DNA of 64,000 bases from Alloascoidea africana (taxonomy: Eukaryota; Ascomycota; Alloascoideomycetes; Alloascoideales; Alloascoideaceae). The stretch spans positions 434,001-498,000 of the forward strand of contig JAKTTT010000001.1 in the NCBI GenBank assembly GCA_030581615.1, in the 5' to 3' direction. Of the stretch, positions 1 to 11,299 are shown piece by piece. Under the pieces are notes generated by a model, which did not search any database, was not told the DNA's origin, and saw nothing but the letters and a program-made list of their open reading frames with translations. How positions within the stretch are numbered: the first letter of the stretch is position 1; every line of letters begins with the position of its first letter. Position numbers and translations under genes: made by a program.

Positions 1-146
1 AACTGGAAGACGTAGTGATGATGTCTTGAGTGTATGTAAATTACCCGGCTCTAGACCTTGGAAAGGCTTTACATGTTGAGCATAAAAGAGACGTATAGCA
101 AGCTACTCTCAAAAGAGATCTACTAAATACATAAAAAGCAATCTAC

Positions 147-2852
147 TTAATAAGTAGGTTGGTTATTTGTATTCATCTCCTTAAGAAAAGAAGACGGATC
201 GTTAAACAGCTCTCCCATGACCTGAACAAAGATATCTTCCTCAGCGTCAACTTCCATATTGTCAACTATTGTCGATCGCTGATTTGAGGAAGACTCGAGA
301 AATGTGCTTCCTGTTTTTGTGCCATTGCTGTTATCTGTCAAAGGGCTAAGACCATTGATTTGGGAATAGTTGTCCATTTCAAAAATGCTATCCCAGAACG
401 TGGCTTCCGTCGGAAGTTGATACGATAGTTGACTAGAAGAGCAATTGATAGGAGCCCCAAATGGGAGAAACGATTTTAAGTTACTTGACCCTTCATCAGA
501 ATAGAAACTTGAATCTGAGATTTGATCGTGCTTCGGCAGCGGGCTCTCAGAATCAAGATTCGGTTCAAAGTCAAACAAAGATTTATCGACTCTGTCATCC
601 ATAATATTAACCAAAATCCACAAGATATAGGAGAATCTCCAATTTCTGTAGTATCTTTTTGAGATGTTCTTTGTGGTTTTGTAAAACTCTTGGACATAGT
701 ACATTAAAGGATTCTCAGATGCTCTGCGAAAGCCTTCACTATCGCTAAAAAGAGTAGGGATGAAGCTTTTTCCATTGTAAATGTTGTTCTCTCCGTTATT
801 AAAGCTCAGAGGTTTGTATAGAAATTCAAGTGAAGGAACCGAATAGGAGTACTCTCTTGAGCTTCTTCGCACAAACACCGAAAGAATAAACTGTAAGGAC
901 CGTTGCATTAACGTCATTATAACCGGAGCCATGACTGGGCAAGACTCCACACCAAATAAATCCTTATAGTTTCTCATAAATCTAAGTGAAAAGTGAAATA
1001 TAATCGTAGCTAATGAGCCTGCCAGGTTAAGATACTTGTTGCTCTTTTCAAGTTCCTGCCTGCCGCAGCTGAGAAACAGGGTATAGTAACACTGGTGGAT
1101 AGCTGCTGTTAGAATAAGATAATACTGAAAGTAAACAATTCTTCGAATTCGATCAATTAAAGGGTCAGTAGGGCAATAAGCTGAAACCTTTTTTGAAGTG
1201 ATTATCTCTGATATTGGAGGGAAGTTATCGTGTAAGAATTCTAGAATCTCAGAAGCAAACTTTTCCAAGTCCAATCTTCGAGGAGGATTCTCCAAATTCA
1301 AAATCTTGGTAATTCCACAACGAAACAGGCTTGAAATTCCAGACATTATTCTAAAAAACTTTACCTCTTCAATATAGCGAATATCGTTCTCCACTTCTTT
1401 AAACAATGATGGTGGTTTTGTGTTTGCAAACACTGTGTTGAAAGCTAACGGCCGTCCAAGATTCAGAGACTGTAAAGAATCAATTAGAAGAACATATGTC
1501 CAAGATCTTCTCCATGTGTATTTTTCCTTGTCACTCATGTGTAAATTAAAGACGTCAGGATCTACATGAAGGCCCAGTGTTGCTGCTGATTGACATATTC
1601 TTCCTAGCAAGATAGTGCTTTCTTCAATTTCTAGCCCATCTCCATCTTCGGGGGCCAATAAATGGTACATGCGTGTCAAAATGAGATAATTAACAGTCTG
1701 GATGTTTGTTCTTCTGCTCAGCGGATTACAAGATAACAATCTTTGCGACAGTTGAAGAAAAATAGCGCCAACGTTGACATTGTTTTCATATAACGGCAAA
1801 AGATATTCAAATCCATCTTCCATTGCATACCCTAAACCATCACTTTTTCGAACATCTTGAGGAAAAGGAATCATCATGTATGAAATCCTGAGAATCAGTA
1901 AGAACATGGCCAATGTGGTATAATCAGAGCTGTTTGAAGCAATGAACTTGTACCGGTTTTGACCACCTTCTTTAAAAATGCAAGTAACTCGTGCAAAGTC
2001 TGCTTCAAAGGAGTCTTGGTCAAGAATGGGCCAAACTAGATGGAACATTTCCCAATAGTATCTAGTCAGAACTTGGCATAATTCAGTGGTCGGTAGCAAC
2101 AACTCTGCTTCATTCATGATCTCATCCGCTTTAAAAGAAGATTTTAAAATGCTGGATTCAGCTTCCCCAACTCCGAGTGATAATTCGCCAGGAGAGTTTG
2201 ATCCTTCTTGTTCTGTATCGATTCCCTTTTCCCGTTCGATTTTTGACTTGGATTCTAGGACGGCGCCATAAACTTGCCCAAACACAGGGTCGTTAGCAAT
2301 CAGGCCCAACCGACTCCATCCTCCAAAATGAGTAGTGTATTCTTTCTCGATGTTCAAGGATCGAAACTGGGAGGTTAGCGAAATCAGAATATTGTCATAG
2401 TCATCGAGGGTTTCGCTTATACGAGATTGGCGGTTTCCTTTAGCTTTCTTGTCAGATACTTTGGAAGATGCATGGTCTTCGGTTCGTGTCTTTGCACGAT
2501 CGTTTCGTTTTCTCCTTAACGCTTTTTGTAATCTCCGAATATCTTTTTCGAGACTTTCATTCTCAGCTTTCAACTTGTCAAAGGCAGTGGAATTCTGGGG
2601 GCAACTACTGCCATCCTCACCATGTTCCTGTTTGACACCTGATCTGTTGTCAGAATATTTACAAACATGTGCGAATCCCAGCCTGGTGCACTGTCCGCAA
2701 TGTGGTTTCTCTTTATCGCACTTGCCATGGCCCAGGTTTGCATGTTAGACCTATGTGAAGCTCGTGTGGGGGTACAAACTCACCTTCACTCTTCTCCGGC
2801 GGCATACGGCACATGCTAAAGACTGGCGATATCTTCCTTTAGCAATAACCAT
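147..2852 (-). CDS. Zn2Cys6 fungal transcription factor (two exons)
   Basis: Exon 1 is 2784-2852 and exon 2 is 147-2720. The 63-nt intron (donor GTGAGT, branch GTCTAAC, acceptor GGCAAG) splits the zinc cluster between Lys23 and Cys24. The spliced protein is about 880 aa. It opens with a complete binuclear cluster, C14-x2-C17-x6-C24-x6-C31-x2-C34-x8-C43, followed by a basic stretch that may be a short coiled coil. A fungal transcription-factor middle homology region follows (around residues 250-500; motifs LVWPILDQDSF and SLNLGRP). The tail is Ser/Asn-rich and acidic, as in activation domains. It should be a nuclear sequence-specific regulator. The middle region is loosely reminiscent of Hap1 or Rsc3-type factors, but I cannot assign an orthologue or target genes. 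Without the first exon the DNA-binding domain would be missed. Confidence 0.85.
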
Positions 2853-3113
2853 TAATATTATTTTCGGCTCTTTCAGGGAGAGATGTGTGTAGAATCATAA
2901 TTTTTGTGTTTTCCCTTCTTGTTCTTTAGTGTTACCACTTTGTGGTGTTAATTGCATTGACCGATTACTCCGTTTTCCTTCCACCCTCCAGACTCCATTT
3001 AGCCTTCTCTCTATTGCACACCTTTATCTCCTACGGTTTACAGGTTTAATTTGCACTCTATGCTTTTTACTGACATGTAGAATGATAATTGTCTATGCGG
3101 TGGTCCTATTTTT

Positions 3114-3965
3114 TTATGGCCGATCTCGTTCGAGCTTCTGCCGTTGCTTGATCATTTGCTTTATGGCTTGTATCTGTACACTATTCTCATTCCCAGTATG
3201 ATCGTTGGATTCTCCTTCAAGTTTCCTCTTTTTCTTTTTCTTCTTTTCCACCTTCTGGCTCTCCTCATTCTTATCTCCTTTTGATTTTTTTTTCTTCTCT
3301 ATACTCACGGAAGAAGAATCCTCATCATGTTTTAGTTTCCTCTTTTTATGCTTTGTATCTTTAATAGAGCTCTTCTCTGAATGTTTTTTGTTCTTTTTGT
3401 CGCTTCTCCTTTTGGATGCCGGTTTTGACCTGCTTTCTTGAAGTGTCTGAACAACCCCTATGTCGGGTTTCCCGTCTGAAGTTACCGAAGTTCTCCTTAT
3501 AACCTTGTGAATAGCTCTTTTCTTCACCACTTTTCCATCCTTGGTCTTTTTCTTTTCCTTCTCTTTAATGTCGATTTTAATATCCTCCATGACTATCGTC
3601 TTACAACTTCCGCAGGCGTTCATTTGTTTCTTTTCCTCGGAGCTCTCTGATATTGTCCCAGCCAAGCCCTCTCCTTTGACAAAGTTCCTATACAAAGGCG
3701 ATATGTTTTTCTTCATTGCGCTTGGCACATAATTGTCTTGCTTGAACTTGAGACCTCCATTACCGTCCTCATCATTTCTGACTTGAAATGATTTTAACTG
3801 ACCATCATATACTCTTTCCCACCAATCGTCCTCGTGATGTGGTTCATTTCCTAAGCCTTTGGTGTCTTTCTTGTGCTTCACTAAAATAGGTTTCTTCAGC
3901 CCGCCTCTCCTCAGAGGTTCTCCTGGTACCCATCCATATGATGTTAGATATCCATGCGTATCCAT
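3114..3965 (-). CDS. TMA23: Tma23-like nucleolar ribosome-biogenesis protein
   Basis: Single-exon protein of 283 aa. The N-terminus (MDTHGYLTSYGW, then GGLKKPILVKHKKDTKGLG) is the G-patch-like opening typical of yeast Tma23. The DDWWERVYDGQLKSF block is also typical of the family. The C-terminal half is strongly lysine-rich with several KKKKK runs, consistent with nucleolar localisation and RNA contact. In S. cerevisiae Tma23 is a nucleolar protein of about 211 aa that affects 40S subunit production; the extra length here lies in the basic tail. The ATG at 3965 is the natural start. The gene lies about 260 bp upstream of the zinc-cluster factor on the same strand and is divergent from PRP24. 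Confidence 0.8.
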   Translation of the reverse strand: MDTHGYLTSYGWVPGEPLRRGGLKKPILVKHKKDTKGLGNEPHHEDDWWERVYDGQLKSFQVRNDEDGNGGLKFKQDNYVPSAMKKNISPLYRNFVKGEGLAGTISESSEEKKQMNACGSCKTIVMEDIKIDIKEKEKKKTKDGKVVKKRAIHKVIRRTSVTSDGKPDIGVVQTLQESRSKPASKRRSDKKNKKHSEKSSIKDTKHKKRKLKHDEDSSSVSIEKKKKSKGDKNEESQKVEKKKKKKRKLEGESNDHTGNENSVQIQAIKQMIKQRQKLERDRP

Positions 3966-4502
3966 TTCTTCTTGGTCTTTTAATGCTGATAAAAAAGCAA
4001 GACTTTCGGTAGACAGTTTTTTTTCATTATCTGCAAGTCATCGCATAAGGATTACCCTGCCTTTGTCAATAGTTCTAAGGAATAGTCGTTTCTAATTGAT
4101 GACAAGGTTACACAGCACTCTTAGATTAACTGAAACCAAAAGGGTTATTGTCTTAACCAAATGGTTTTAAGACTGCAAGCTACTATACAATCTTTACTGG
4201 TTAGTTTAGAATCTGGGGAAATTTGTGTTACAAGGCATAAGTGTCGTGTAGTTGATGCATAGAACTCTTCATACAAAAATGGCTCCAACTCACTTCTAGG
4301 CACATCAGATGTTGATTGTTTTTGATTTGTAAAAGAGTTTGTTGCTTGTCCAGCCTACCATTTTTTGTTAAAGTTAAAGAACATAAATTTACTGCTTACT
4401 CAAAAGTAAGGCACACAAAAGCCTGTGGCGAGCGTTATTCCGGGTAACTCCTCATCTCTAGAAGCAACCGGTCCAAAGCAGTAGTCACTGAAGTATGGAA
4501 AA
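3966..4502. other. Intergenic, divergent TMA23/PRP24 promoter region
   Basis: Between two divergent starts. I see AT-rich DNA with short T runs and no convincing ORF, tRNA or repeat. It presumably holds both promoters. Confidence 0.5.
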
Positions 4503-7500
4503 ATGGAGCAAATTGCAGATCTATATGAAGCTGTTGGGTCTAATCCATATTCAAAGGAGAAGAGGCTAGAGCTAATAGCATTGTTACAGAGTGAGATTAG
4601 CAGGGAGAAAGACGCAGCAGATGAGGATATTGTTGATGAGCTTTTTAGACAACAGAAAGAAGTGTCAGACCTGTTTGGCATTCTGCCACAACAGTGGCAG
4701 AATTGGATTGACTTTGAAGTTCAGCGATTTGATGGCGTTCATACCAAGGAATCCTACCAGCGGATTGCTGGGATCTATAAGCTGGAGCTAAAAAACCTCC
4801 CATGTATGTTTTATGATTAGGTCTAGAAGATGAGATGGGACACTAACACGCTCTGGTATCATGTTTAGTTGTAGGAATATGGAATGACTTTCTTGACTTT
4901 GCATCTGAACAATATGAGAAAGGAAACGTTTCCAAATCAGAAATGAAAGAAAATTTCGCTCTGGTAATTGAACGAACAGGAAATGGAATTTCAAAAGGTG
5001 AACACGAAATCTGGTTGAAATATCTTCGTTTTTTCATATCACTACTAGAATCCGGGAATACGAATAACGGTGAGAATTCAATGCAGCTGGATGAGAATGA
5101 TGGTGGTGATGATGGCGAGAATGAAATGTCAAGAGCAGAATTGCTCAATCTTATCAAGCAGATTTTCAAATCTCGATTACGAATACCACATTTACAGATT
5201 GATGATACTTTTACCGAGTTTTCATCGTTTATAACTCAGTTCGACAATTTAAATTATGATAAGGAGTTGCCATCTGTTAGCAAAATTGTGAGTCAAACGA
5301 AAAAGACCTTGGCGCGTTATGAACCTTTTGAGCTACAACTTCTCTCGCTTTCGCGTCAACTGGAACAAGACCCTTCCCAGATACTGGTCATTTTTGCTGA
5401 ATATATAGAAGTTGCAACAAAAACACCAAAAAAGTTCAGATCCAACAATTTTATCCTCTCTTTGTATGAAAGAGCAGTAGCAACAGCCATCAACAATGAA
5501 GATATATGGGAAGACTATATCTATTTCATGTACGACGCAAAAATTCCTTTTACAACAATTGAAAAGGTAATTTCTCGTGCAATCAAGTATTGTCCAACCT
5601 CAGGGAAGATTTGGGCACTTTTCATCCTCAGTGAAACGTCAGGAACTTTGGAAAAAGAAAAGATCCAAGAAATGAAATCCAAATTGAAAGGGTTCAAGGT
5701 CATTGAAGAGCTCTATACCACAACGACTTTTTCAAATTGGAAGCATGTAGCGATTGCTTTAATTCGTGGGTATTCAAAGTTGGCGGAGAAAGCTCTTGAC
5801 GATTATTTAGAGGATTTGTTTGTTTATGCTGAAGCAATCCTTGACATATCTCTCAACTATGGTCTTGAAGATCCTCTGTTTGAAGTTGAACAAGTTATAA
5901 TTTCAATGTACCACAAAATTGGGCAGACCGATTCGATTCATGACTGTTTTGCAAAACTTTTAACCCGAAGAGGAAAAGAATCTGAAATATGGCTACAGTC
6001 TATTCGATTTGAAGTGGAGAATTTAAACTTAGAAGAAGCAAGAAAGCAGTTTACCCGAGCTTGTGGGATTACTGAAATGGATTGGCCGGAGCGGATATTT
6101 CAACAGTTTTTACAATTCGAGAGTGAGTATGGTGAGGATATTACAATGGTGAATGCATTGTTAAAAGTAAGGAAACAGGAGAAAAAAGTGAACGAGTTTA
6201 GAGTAAAGCAGTATGAAAAGGAGATAAAAAAGCAGCAGCATTTACAAGTCGCTAAAGAGGAAACTGAGCATTCAAAGAGTCCAAAAGAAGGAAAGAGAAA
6301 GCGTGGAGAGTTGGATCAAGAAGAATCTCAGGGTACTATTGTAGAGTCTGAAAAAGATGCTCATCATGAAAAGAAACAAAAGACCTCATCCAACTCTAAA
6401 TCAAAGAGCTCTTCGACGAGGAAAAGGGAGAAAAACACGGTGATTGTTTCAAATCTTCCATTATCAGTAAATGAAAAGTCCATAAAGGTGTTTTTCAAAG
6501 AGTGTGGTACAGTTCAGTCCTTGTCAATCACACCATTGCAGAATGAAAACCGTTCAATAGCCAGAATTGAGTTTACAACCGAGTCAAGCGTCAAATCTGC
6601 ACTTACAAAAACACAAAAACTGCTTGACACAAACAATGAGGAAAGTACTATATATGTTGAACAGTTTTTCAAGAATACAATCTGGGTTACAAATTACCCC
6701 GAGACCGAAACGCAAGAATCGCTACGTTCGCTATTTGAGAATGTAGGTCCAGTTTTGGATATTCGAACTCCAACCAGCTTCTCAAACAGGAGATTTGCCT
6801 ATGTGGAGTATTCAAAGGATAAGGACGCTGAACAAGCTGTTGAGAGGTTTAATGGTAAACAGATTCCCTCTAAGAATGGTGATGAGAGCCATAAACTGAT
6901 TGTCAAGATATCAGACCCATCCATCAAACAAGAAAGAGCACCCACAGCAGCCACAAGGGCAACAGAAGAGAAAAGAGAAATTTTCATCCGAAATATTGAT
7001 TTTAATGTGAAGAAAGATCAAATATCTCAGCTTTTCGAGCGATTTGGGGAGGTCGAAAAGATAAATGTTCCTTTATCTGAGAGAAATGCGAGGTTAGAGA
7101 GAAGTAATGATTCCATTGCTTTTGTCACTTTTAAAAACTCAGAGGATGCGAAAAGGGCAGTTCAAGGTCTGAACATGACTAATTTGGAAGGACGAATAAT
7201 CGAGGTTTCTATAGCCGAGAGTAAAAAAACTCGGAAATGGGTCTCTGATAGCCGTGCTAGCCACCTTCATCCTCGAGTCTCCAAGGCATGCTGTGTAGGA
7301 GTATTAAATTTGCCAAAGTCGATGAAGAAGGACGAAGTTCAGAAATTATTTAGCGAGTGTGGCAATATTTTACAAGTCGAGCTTCGCGAAGGGTTAGATA
7401 AAGATGGTGGGAAAATCAGCGGCGCTCTGATTGAGTTTGAGCGGGTTGCTGATGCAGGAAAGGCCAGTATGGCGGTTGACGGCCGTGTTTTAGAAGATGG

Positions 7501-7681
7501 AAGCGTCCTCAAGTTGTCTACTTTTGAAGAGTTTGCAGGAATCTTTGAAAGCAAACGGGATACTAAACGCGCTGTTGGTAACGCTCATAAAAGCACCAAC
7601 AATGCAAGCAGTGGTCAGAAAATGATGATTCCACCTTCGCTTCGCAAGAGAACTATTGGTAAATCTAAACCCCGTGTATAA
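4503..7681 (+). CDS. PRP24: Prp24/SART3-type U6 snRNP recycling factor, HAT repeats plus four RRMs
   Basis: Exon 1 is 4503-4803 and exon 2 is 4869-7681, joined across a 65-nt intron (GTATGT donor, CACTAAC branch, TTTAG acceptor). The reading frame is kept only with that acceptor; the next AG would create a stop. The protein is about 1037 aa. Residues 1 to about 520 are alpha-helical HAT-type repeats (motifs IWNDFLDFA, IWEDYIYFMYDA, IWALFILSE, IWLQSIRFE). A lysine/glutamate-rich nuclear linker follows. Four RRMs begin near residues 622 (VIVSNLP), 704 (IWVTNYP), 803 (IFIRNID) and 909 (VGVLNLP). A basic C-terminal tail (PPSLRKRTIGKSKPRV) sits where Prp24 carries its Lsm-contact motif. By family knowledge it anneals U4 and U6 snRNAs during spliceosome recycling. 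S. cerevisiae Prp24 lacks the HAT part, so this is the longer architecture. Confidence 0.88.
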
Positions 7682-8072
7682 GATTAACTTTACTGGTGAT
7701 TAGTTTTGTATAATAAAAAATCAGACTGTATCTGAAGCCACACTAGTCTGAGATTGGCGTGTCTTGTGGCCCCTGTTCTTTTTATAAGTCCAATACCTGT
7801 CCTGAACAATGGCATACCCCAAAAGGGAAGACATATAGAGCTGCAGGTGGCCGCATCCGGGATGATCGCGCACGCGTATGCCACTCTTGTTTCTCGTGTA
7901 TGATTAAACTCGTTCACCCTGCGAAGCTAAATCGGGGAGAAAGGTTTCGTTACTTTCTTCCGTTTTCATTTCTCTTGGATTTCTTCCACTGTGGCTTTCA
8001 AATACGTTCTGATCAATTTGTTTGTTTTTTGGATTTGGAAGAAATTTGATTGAATCTAACGGGGGCTCAACG
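7682..8072. other. Intergenic between PRP24 and the LIM-domain gene
   Basis: Same-strand neighbours. I see no gene. Just before the next ATG the DNA is T-rich, as expected for a yeast 5' leader. Confidence 0.4.
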
Positions 8073-10982
8073 ATGAAGAACAAAAAGGGTCTGCAAATTA
8101 GCACTGCTTCAGTCCCTGAGAGAGGTCAAAATGAAAAGTCTCGCGTTCCATTTTCCTCTTCTGCTTTTCCATCATCATCATCATCATCTTCTTCTTCTTC
8201 TTCATTTCCACTAAGCAGCTCTACGAGAAGGAGAAATCTCGAATATCCCTTCCCGCTGTTCGATGGACACTCTCCGCTTCGAAGCGTTGCCGAAAGGGCA
8301 GGGTTTGATGTGAACCCAGCAATTTTGGAACAGAGACGTCGCGAACGAAGTAATAATGCCAAAAATAATGATAATCATTGTGACCATTCTAAAAATTGCA
8401 ATCATTGCCTTGAAAAATGTTTCCCTATTCAGACTCGAGAGATGCAGGCTGTCAATGTCAAGCTGGGTGGTATTAATATTCATGACAGGCAGCATGATGC
8501 TGGTTTGCCTCAGCATTGTCAGGTTCACATGAAGAATGCCAATAGCAAGGCTTCCACGGCGCTCACTTCGAGAAAAAGTTCAGCGGCTACTACTAATTTC
8601 AAAGCTCCCGACAACTCGGTCTCTTCATTCTCCTCCCCTTCTGCTTTTTCCTTTGCTTCTTCTTCTGCTACTACCTCTTTTACTTCTTCTGAGATTAATT
8701 CTTCTTCCAGTAATTTAGTAATGAATAAGACTCATTTGAACACTTCAACCAGGACTGGTCCTGGAGCTGGCCCAGGCGGCACAGCAGGTCATACTACAGA
8801 GGGGTATTCAAGCTTTGTGACTCCTCCATTGGATCCAGGAGAGGTTTCGCCCGACATGATGCTATTTACAAAGCAACGACTGGAGGCAAGCTCGAGATAC
8901 AAAGAAAAGCAATACAATGGCAACAGTTCTGGAAAACAGTATGCCCGTTATGAAGACGATAAGTATGCCAGAGGTCCTCACCAACCTCAACACCAACAAC
9001 AGTATCAACGAGCTCAGGCGCCCTATCAACGACAACGACAACCGCAACAACAAAAACCTTTTGAACAATACGAGCACGGTAATTCCAATAATAATGCAAA
9101 CACCAATGCTTACAACAATAAAAGTGGGGATGATTTTTATTATGCTGGACATAGTAATAATAATAGCCATGACGGCTATACCCAAAATTACAATCAGAAC
9201 AGTAGAGACGCCCCAGAGTCTCGGTTTGAGAATGGATATCAATACCAGCAGGCTTCTGGAGCGGAAATTCCGCCATCATTCAACAATGGCAAATCGAGAG
9301 AGTCATGTTCCTCGTCAGTTTATTCCGACCCGTCCTCAACTCCGAACTTTAACAACATGCCTCAGGCGAAAAACAAAGGATTCAGTCCTTTGGTACAGTC
9401 TCAAAATTACAATGAAGATTATGAGAGACCAAATGATGGTGGCCGCTATAATAGCGAAGGTTACAATGATGGCTACAATTTTAAAGCGGCCAGTTCGAGA
9501 CTGCAAACGAGGGAAAAGAAACATGGCGGTAGTGAAAGCAGTGGGAATATGAGCTTATTGTCCTGTGACTCTTCAAACTCGGCGAATTCATATGCCAGCT
9601 CTCAAAGCTCAACCAGCATGGATTCGAGATACTCGGATTACTGCAAATCTGGGTTTCATTCGGGTGAAAAGAACTATAGTCTGCCTGAAGAGGTAGAGGA
9701 GGAAGCACCGAGTAAGAACTATAACTATGGCGGCCAAACCACGCATTCGAAAAATGAAAGCACTGCAAGCTCTCTCAGCTTGCTTTCCTCCAACTCTTCA
9801 TTATCAGGGTCTCCTGCACGAGAAAAATGCAAAGCCTGTGGGAAATACATCAAGCCTGGTAAAGGGCGATGGAGCAGCGATGGGAAAATGTCCGGGAAAT
9901 GGCACAAAAAATGTTTCAAATGTTCTTATGAAGGATGTGATTCAGGATTTTCAATAGGATCAGAGTTTTATGTTTTTGAAGACTGGCCATATTGTTTCCG
10001 CCATTTCCACGTTATGAACAATAGCATTTGTAAAGAATGCGACAGACCTATTGAAGGTCAATGTCTCGAGCTAGAAGCAGGAAAGGGGAAGAAGGCACCA
10101 CGGTACCATTTGGCTTGTTTGAAATGTGGTCGGGATGGGTGTGATGCTTTGATTATGGGAGATTACTATGTTGTTGATGGATTAAAAGTGTGTGAAACAC
10201 ATGGACTTGAAGCGCTTGAGCTGGAAAAGCAGCGAGAGAAGGAGCGGGAACGGGAACAGGAGAGACAGATGGAAGCTGAGCGGCTAAGAGAAAGAGAACG
10301 AGAAAATGCTCGATATCAGCAGCAGCAGCAGCAGCAGTCGAAGCAACAGATGTATTATCCCCACCAACCTGAAATGGAAAGTCGAGGACGATATGGTCCA
10401 CCTCAGCAGAATTTGGGCTACGGAGGGAACGTCTACAACGGCAATGAATCTGGCCGGTTATGCCATACAAGAAGCACGATTGAGAGAAGAAGGACAAAGC
10501 TTTTGGATATACAGAACAACCGACACCAGCCACAAGCTTATGGTCAAAATAGGTATGACAGAGAAAACAATTCTCAGTACCAGCAGCCTATGAACGGGCA
10601 GCATCGAAATCAACCTCAACAGCAACAGCAACAGCAATACTGGGGATCATCGCAGGATGGTGACCATCAGATGTATCAAGATGGAAATCGAAATCCAAAC
10701 GGCTACTACGAAGCACCCAACCCATATTCAAGTTCTAACGGTTACCAAGCGTCAAATCCACAAGACAGATCATATCAGAATCAGAACTACCAAAATCAAA
10801 ATCAAAATCAAAATCAAAACCAAAACCAAAACCAAAACCACTACCAGTACGAGAATCCCCCGAACGGAGGATACGGAAACAACTATGGACAAGACAACAC
10901 AATATACCAGCAACAGCATCAACAGCAGCAGTACCAGCCGCAGTATCAGCCACAGTACCAATCTTCGTCACGCTTCATGTAG
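8073..10982 (+). CDS. Low-complexity protein with two LIM domains (paxillin-like candidate)
   Basis: About 969 aa from the first in-frame ATG at 8073; the frame is open slightly further upstream but only through TTG. Residues 1 to about 580 are Ser-, Asn- and Gln-rich with no recognisable fold. Two adjacent LIM zinc-binding domains follow at roughly 585-710: CKACGKYIKPG through WHKKCFKC to YCFRHFH, then CKECDRPIEG through YHLACLKCGRDGCD to CETHG. After a charged helical stretch (repeated REKERE/REQERQ) the tail is Gln/Asn/Tyr-rich and ends in a run of NQ dipeptides. LIM domains near the C-terminus of a long disordered protein recall yeast Pxl1, which acts with Rho1/Cdc42 at sites of polarised growth. 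I cannot confirm orthology, so no symbol is given. Confidence 0.8.
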   Translation: MKNKKGLQISTASVPERGQNEKSRVPFSSSAFPSSSSSSSSSSSFPLSSSTRRRNLEYPFPLFDGHSPLRSVAERAGFDVNPAILEQRRRERSNNAKNNDNHCDHSKNCNHCLEKCFPIQTREMQAVNVKLGGINIHDRQHDAGLPQHCQVHMKNANSKASTALTSRKSSAATTNFKAPDNSVSSFSSPSAFSFASSSATTSFTSSEINSSSSNLVMNKTHLNTSTRTGPGAGPGGTAGHTTEGYSSFVTPPLDPGEVSPDMMLFTKQRLEASSRYKEKQYNGNSSGKQYARYEDDKYARGPHQPQHQQQYQRAQAPYQRQRQPQQQKPFEQYEHGNSNNNANTNAYNNKSGDDFYYAGHSNNNSHDGYTQNYNQNSRDAPESRFENGYQYQQASGAEIPPSFNNGKSRESCSSSVYSDPSSTPNFNNMPQAKNKGFSPLVQSQNYNEDYERPNDGGRYNSEGYNDGYNFKAASSRLQTREKKHGGSESSGNMSLLSCDSSNSANSYASSQSSTSMDSRYSDYCKSGFHSGEKNYSLPEEVEEEAPSKNYNYGGQTTHSKNESTASSLSLLSSNSSLSGSPAREKCKACGKYIKPGKGRWSSDGKMSGKWHKKCFKCSYEGCDSGFSIGSEFYVFEDWPYCFRHFHVMNNSICKECDRPIEGQCLELEAGKGKKAPRYHLACLKCGRDGCDALIMGDYYVVDGLKVCETHGLEALELEKQREKEREREQERQMEAERLRERERENARYQQQQQQQSKQQMYYPHQPEMESRGRYGPPQQNLGYGGNVYNGNESGRLCHTRSTIERRRTKLLDIQNNRHQPQAYGQNRYDRENNSQYQQPMNGQHRNQPQQQQQQQYWGSSQDGDHQMYQDGNRNPNGYYEAPNPYSSSNGYQASNPQDRSYQNQNYQNQNQNQNQNQNQNQNHYQYENPPNGGYGNNYGQDNTIYQQQHQQQQYQPQYQPQYQSSSRFM
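10791..10838 (+). repeat. In-frame hexamer tandem repeat (CAAAAT)4(CAAAAC)4
   Basis: Eight perfect-length 6-nt units inside the LIM-protein ORF, encoding alternating Asn and Gln. The third-position T to C switch divides the array into two homogeneous halves, which points to recent slippage or conversion within each half. Confidence 0.9.
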
Positions 10983-11299
10983 GTCATTTCTTCTTCTTAC
11001 TGTTTCTCTATGTTCTTATGGATTTAATATACATCTCTTCATGTTCATCTTTCGCTTTAGCTTTCGCTTTTGCGTTTTCCAGTAGCCGCCGACATCCTCT
11101 TGTCCGGGTGACTTATGGCGTACGGGTGTATGCGGCAGCAAGCGACGCGCGGGGGCGACAGCGGATGTTATATATATTACGCATTTTATACATGTTATGG
11201 GCAGGCAGATTTGGATCTTCTCGTTTCGCACCTCCCAGATCTCTCTTTCTCTCTTTCTCTCACCCCTTTCGTTCCTGGCTAGTTTGACACTGCTTAGCC
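10983..11299 (+). promoter_or_regulatory. PBS2 upstream region with TATA element
   Basis: A TATATATA element lies at 11169-11176, about 125 bp before the PBS2 ATG. A CT-rich tract (about 11244-11274) sits just upstream of the start, a common yeast 5'-leader feature. No other gene is seen. Confidence 0.45.

Noticed and set aside
8866-9552. Long frames on both strands overlapping the LIM gene
   Set aside because: They are by-products of the Asn/Gln repeat composition and lack any domain.
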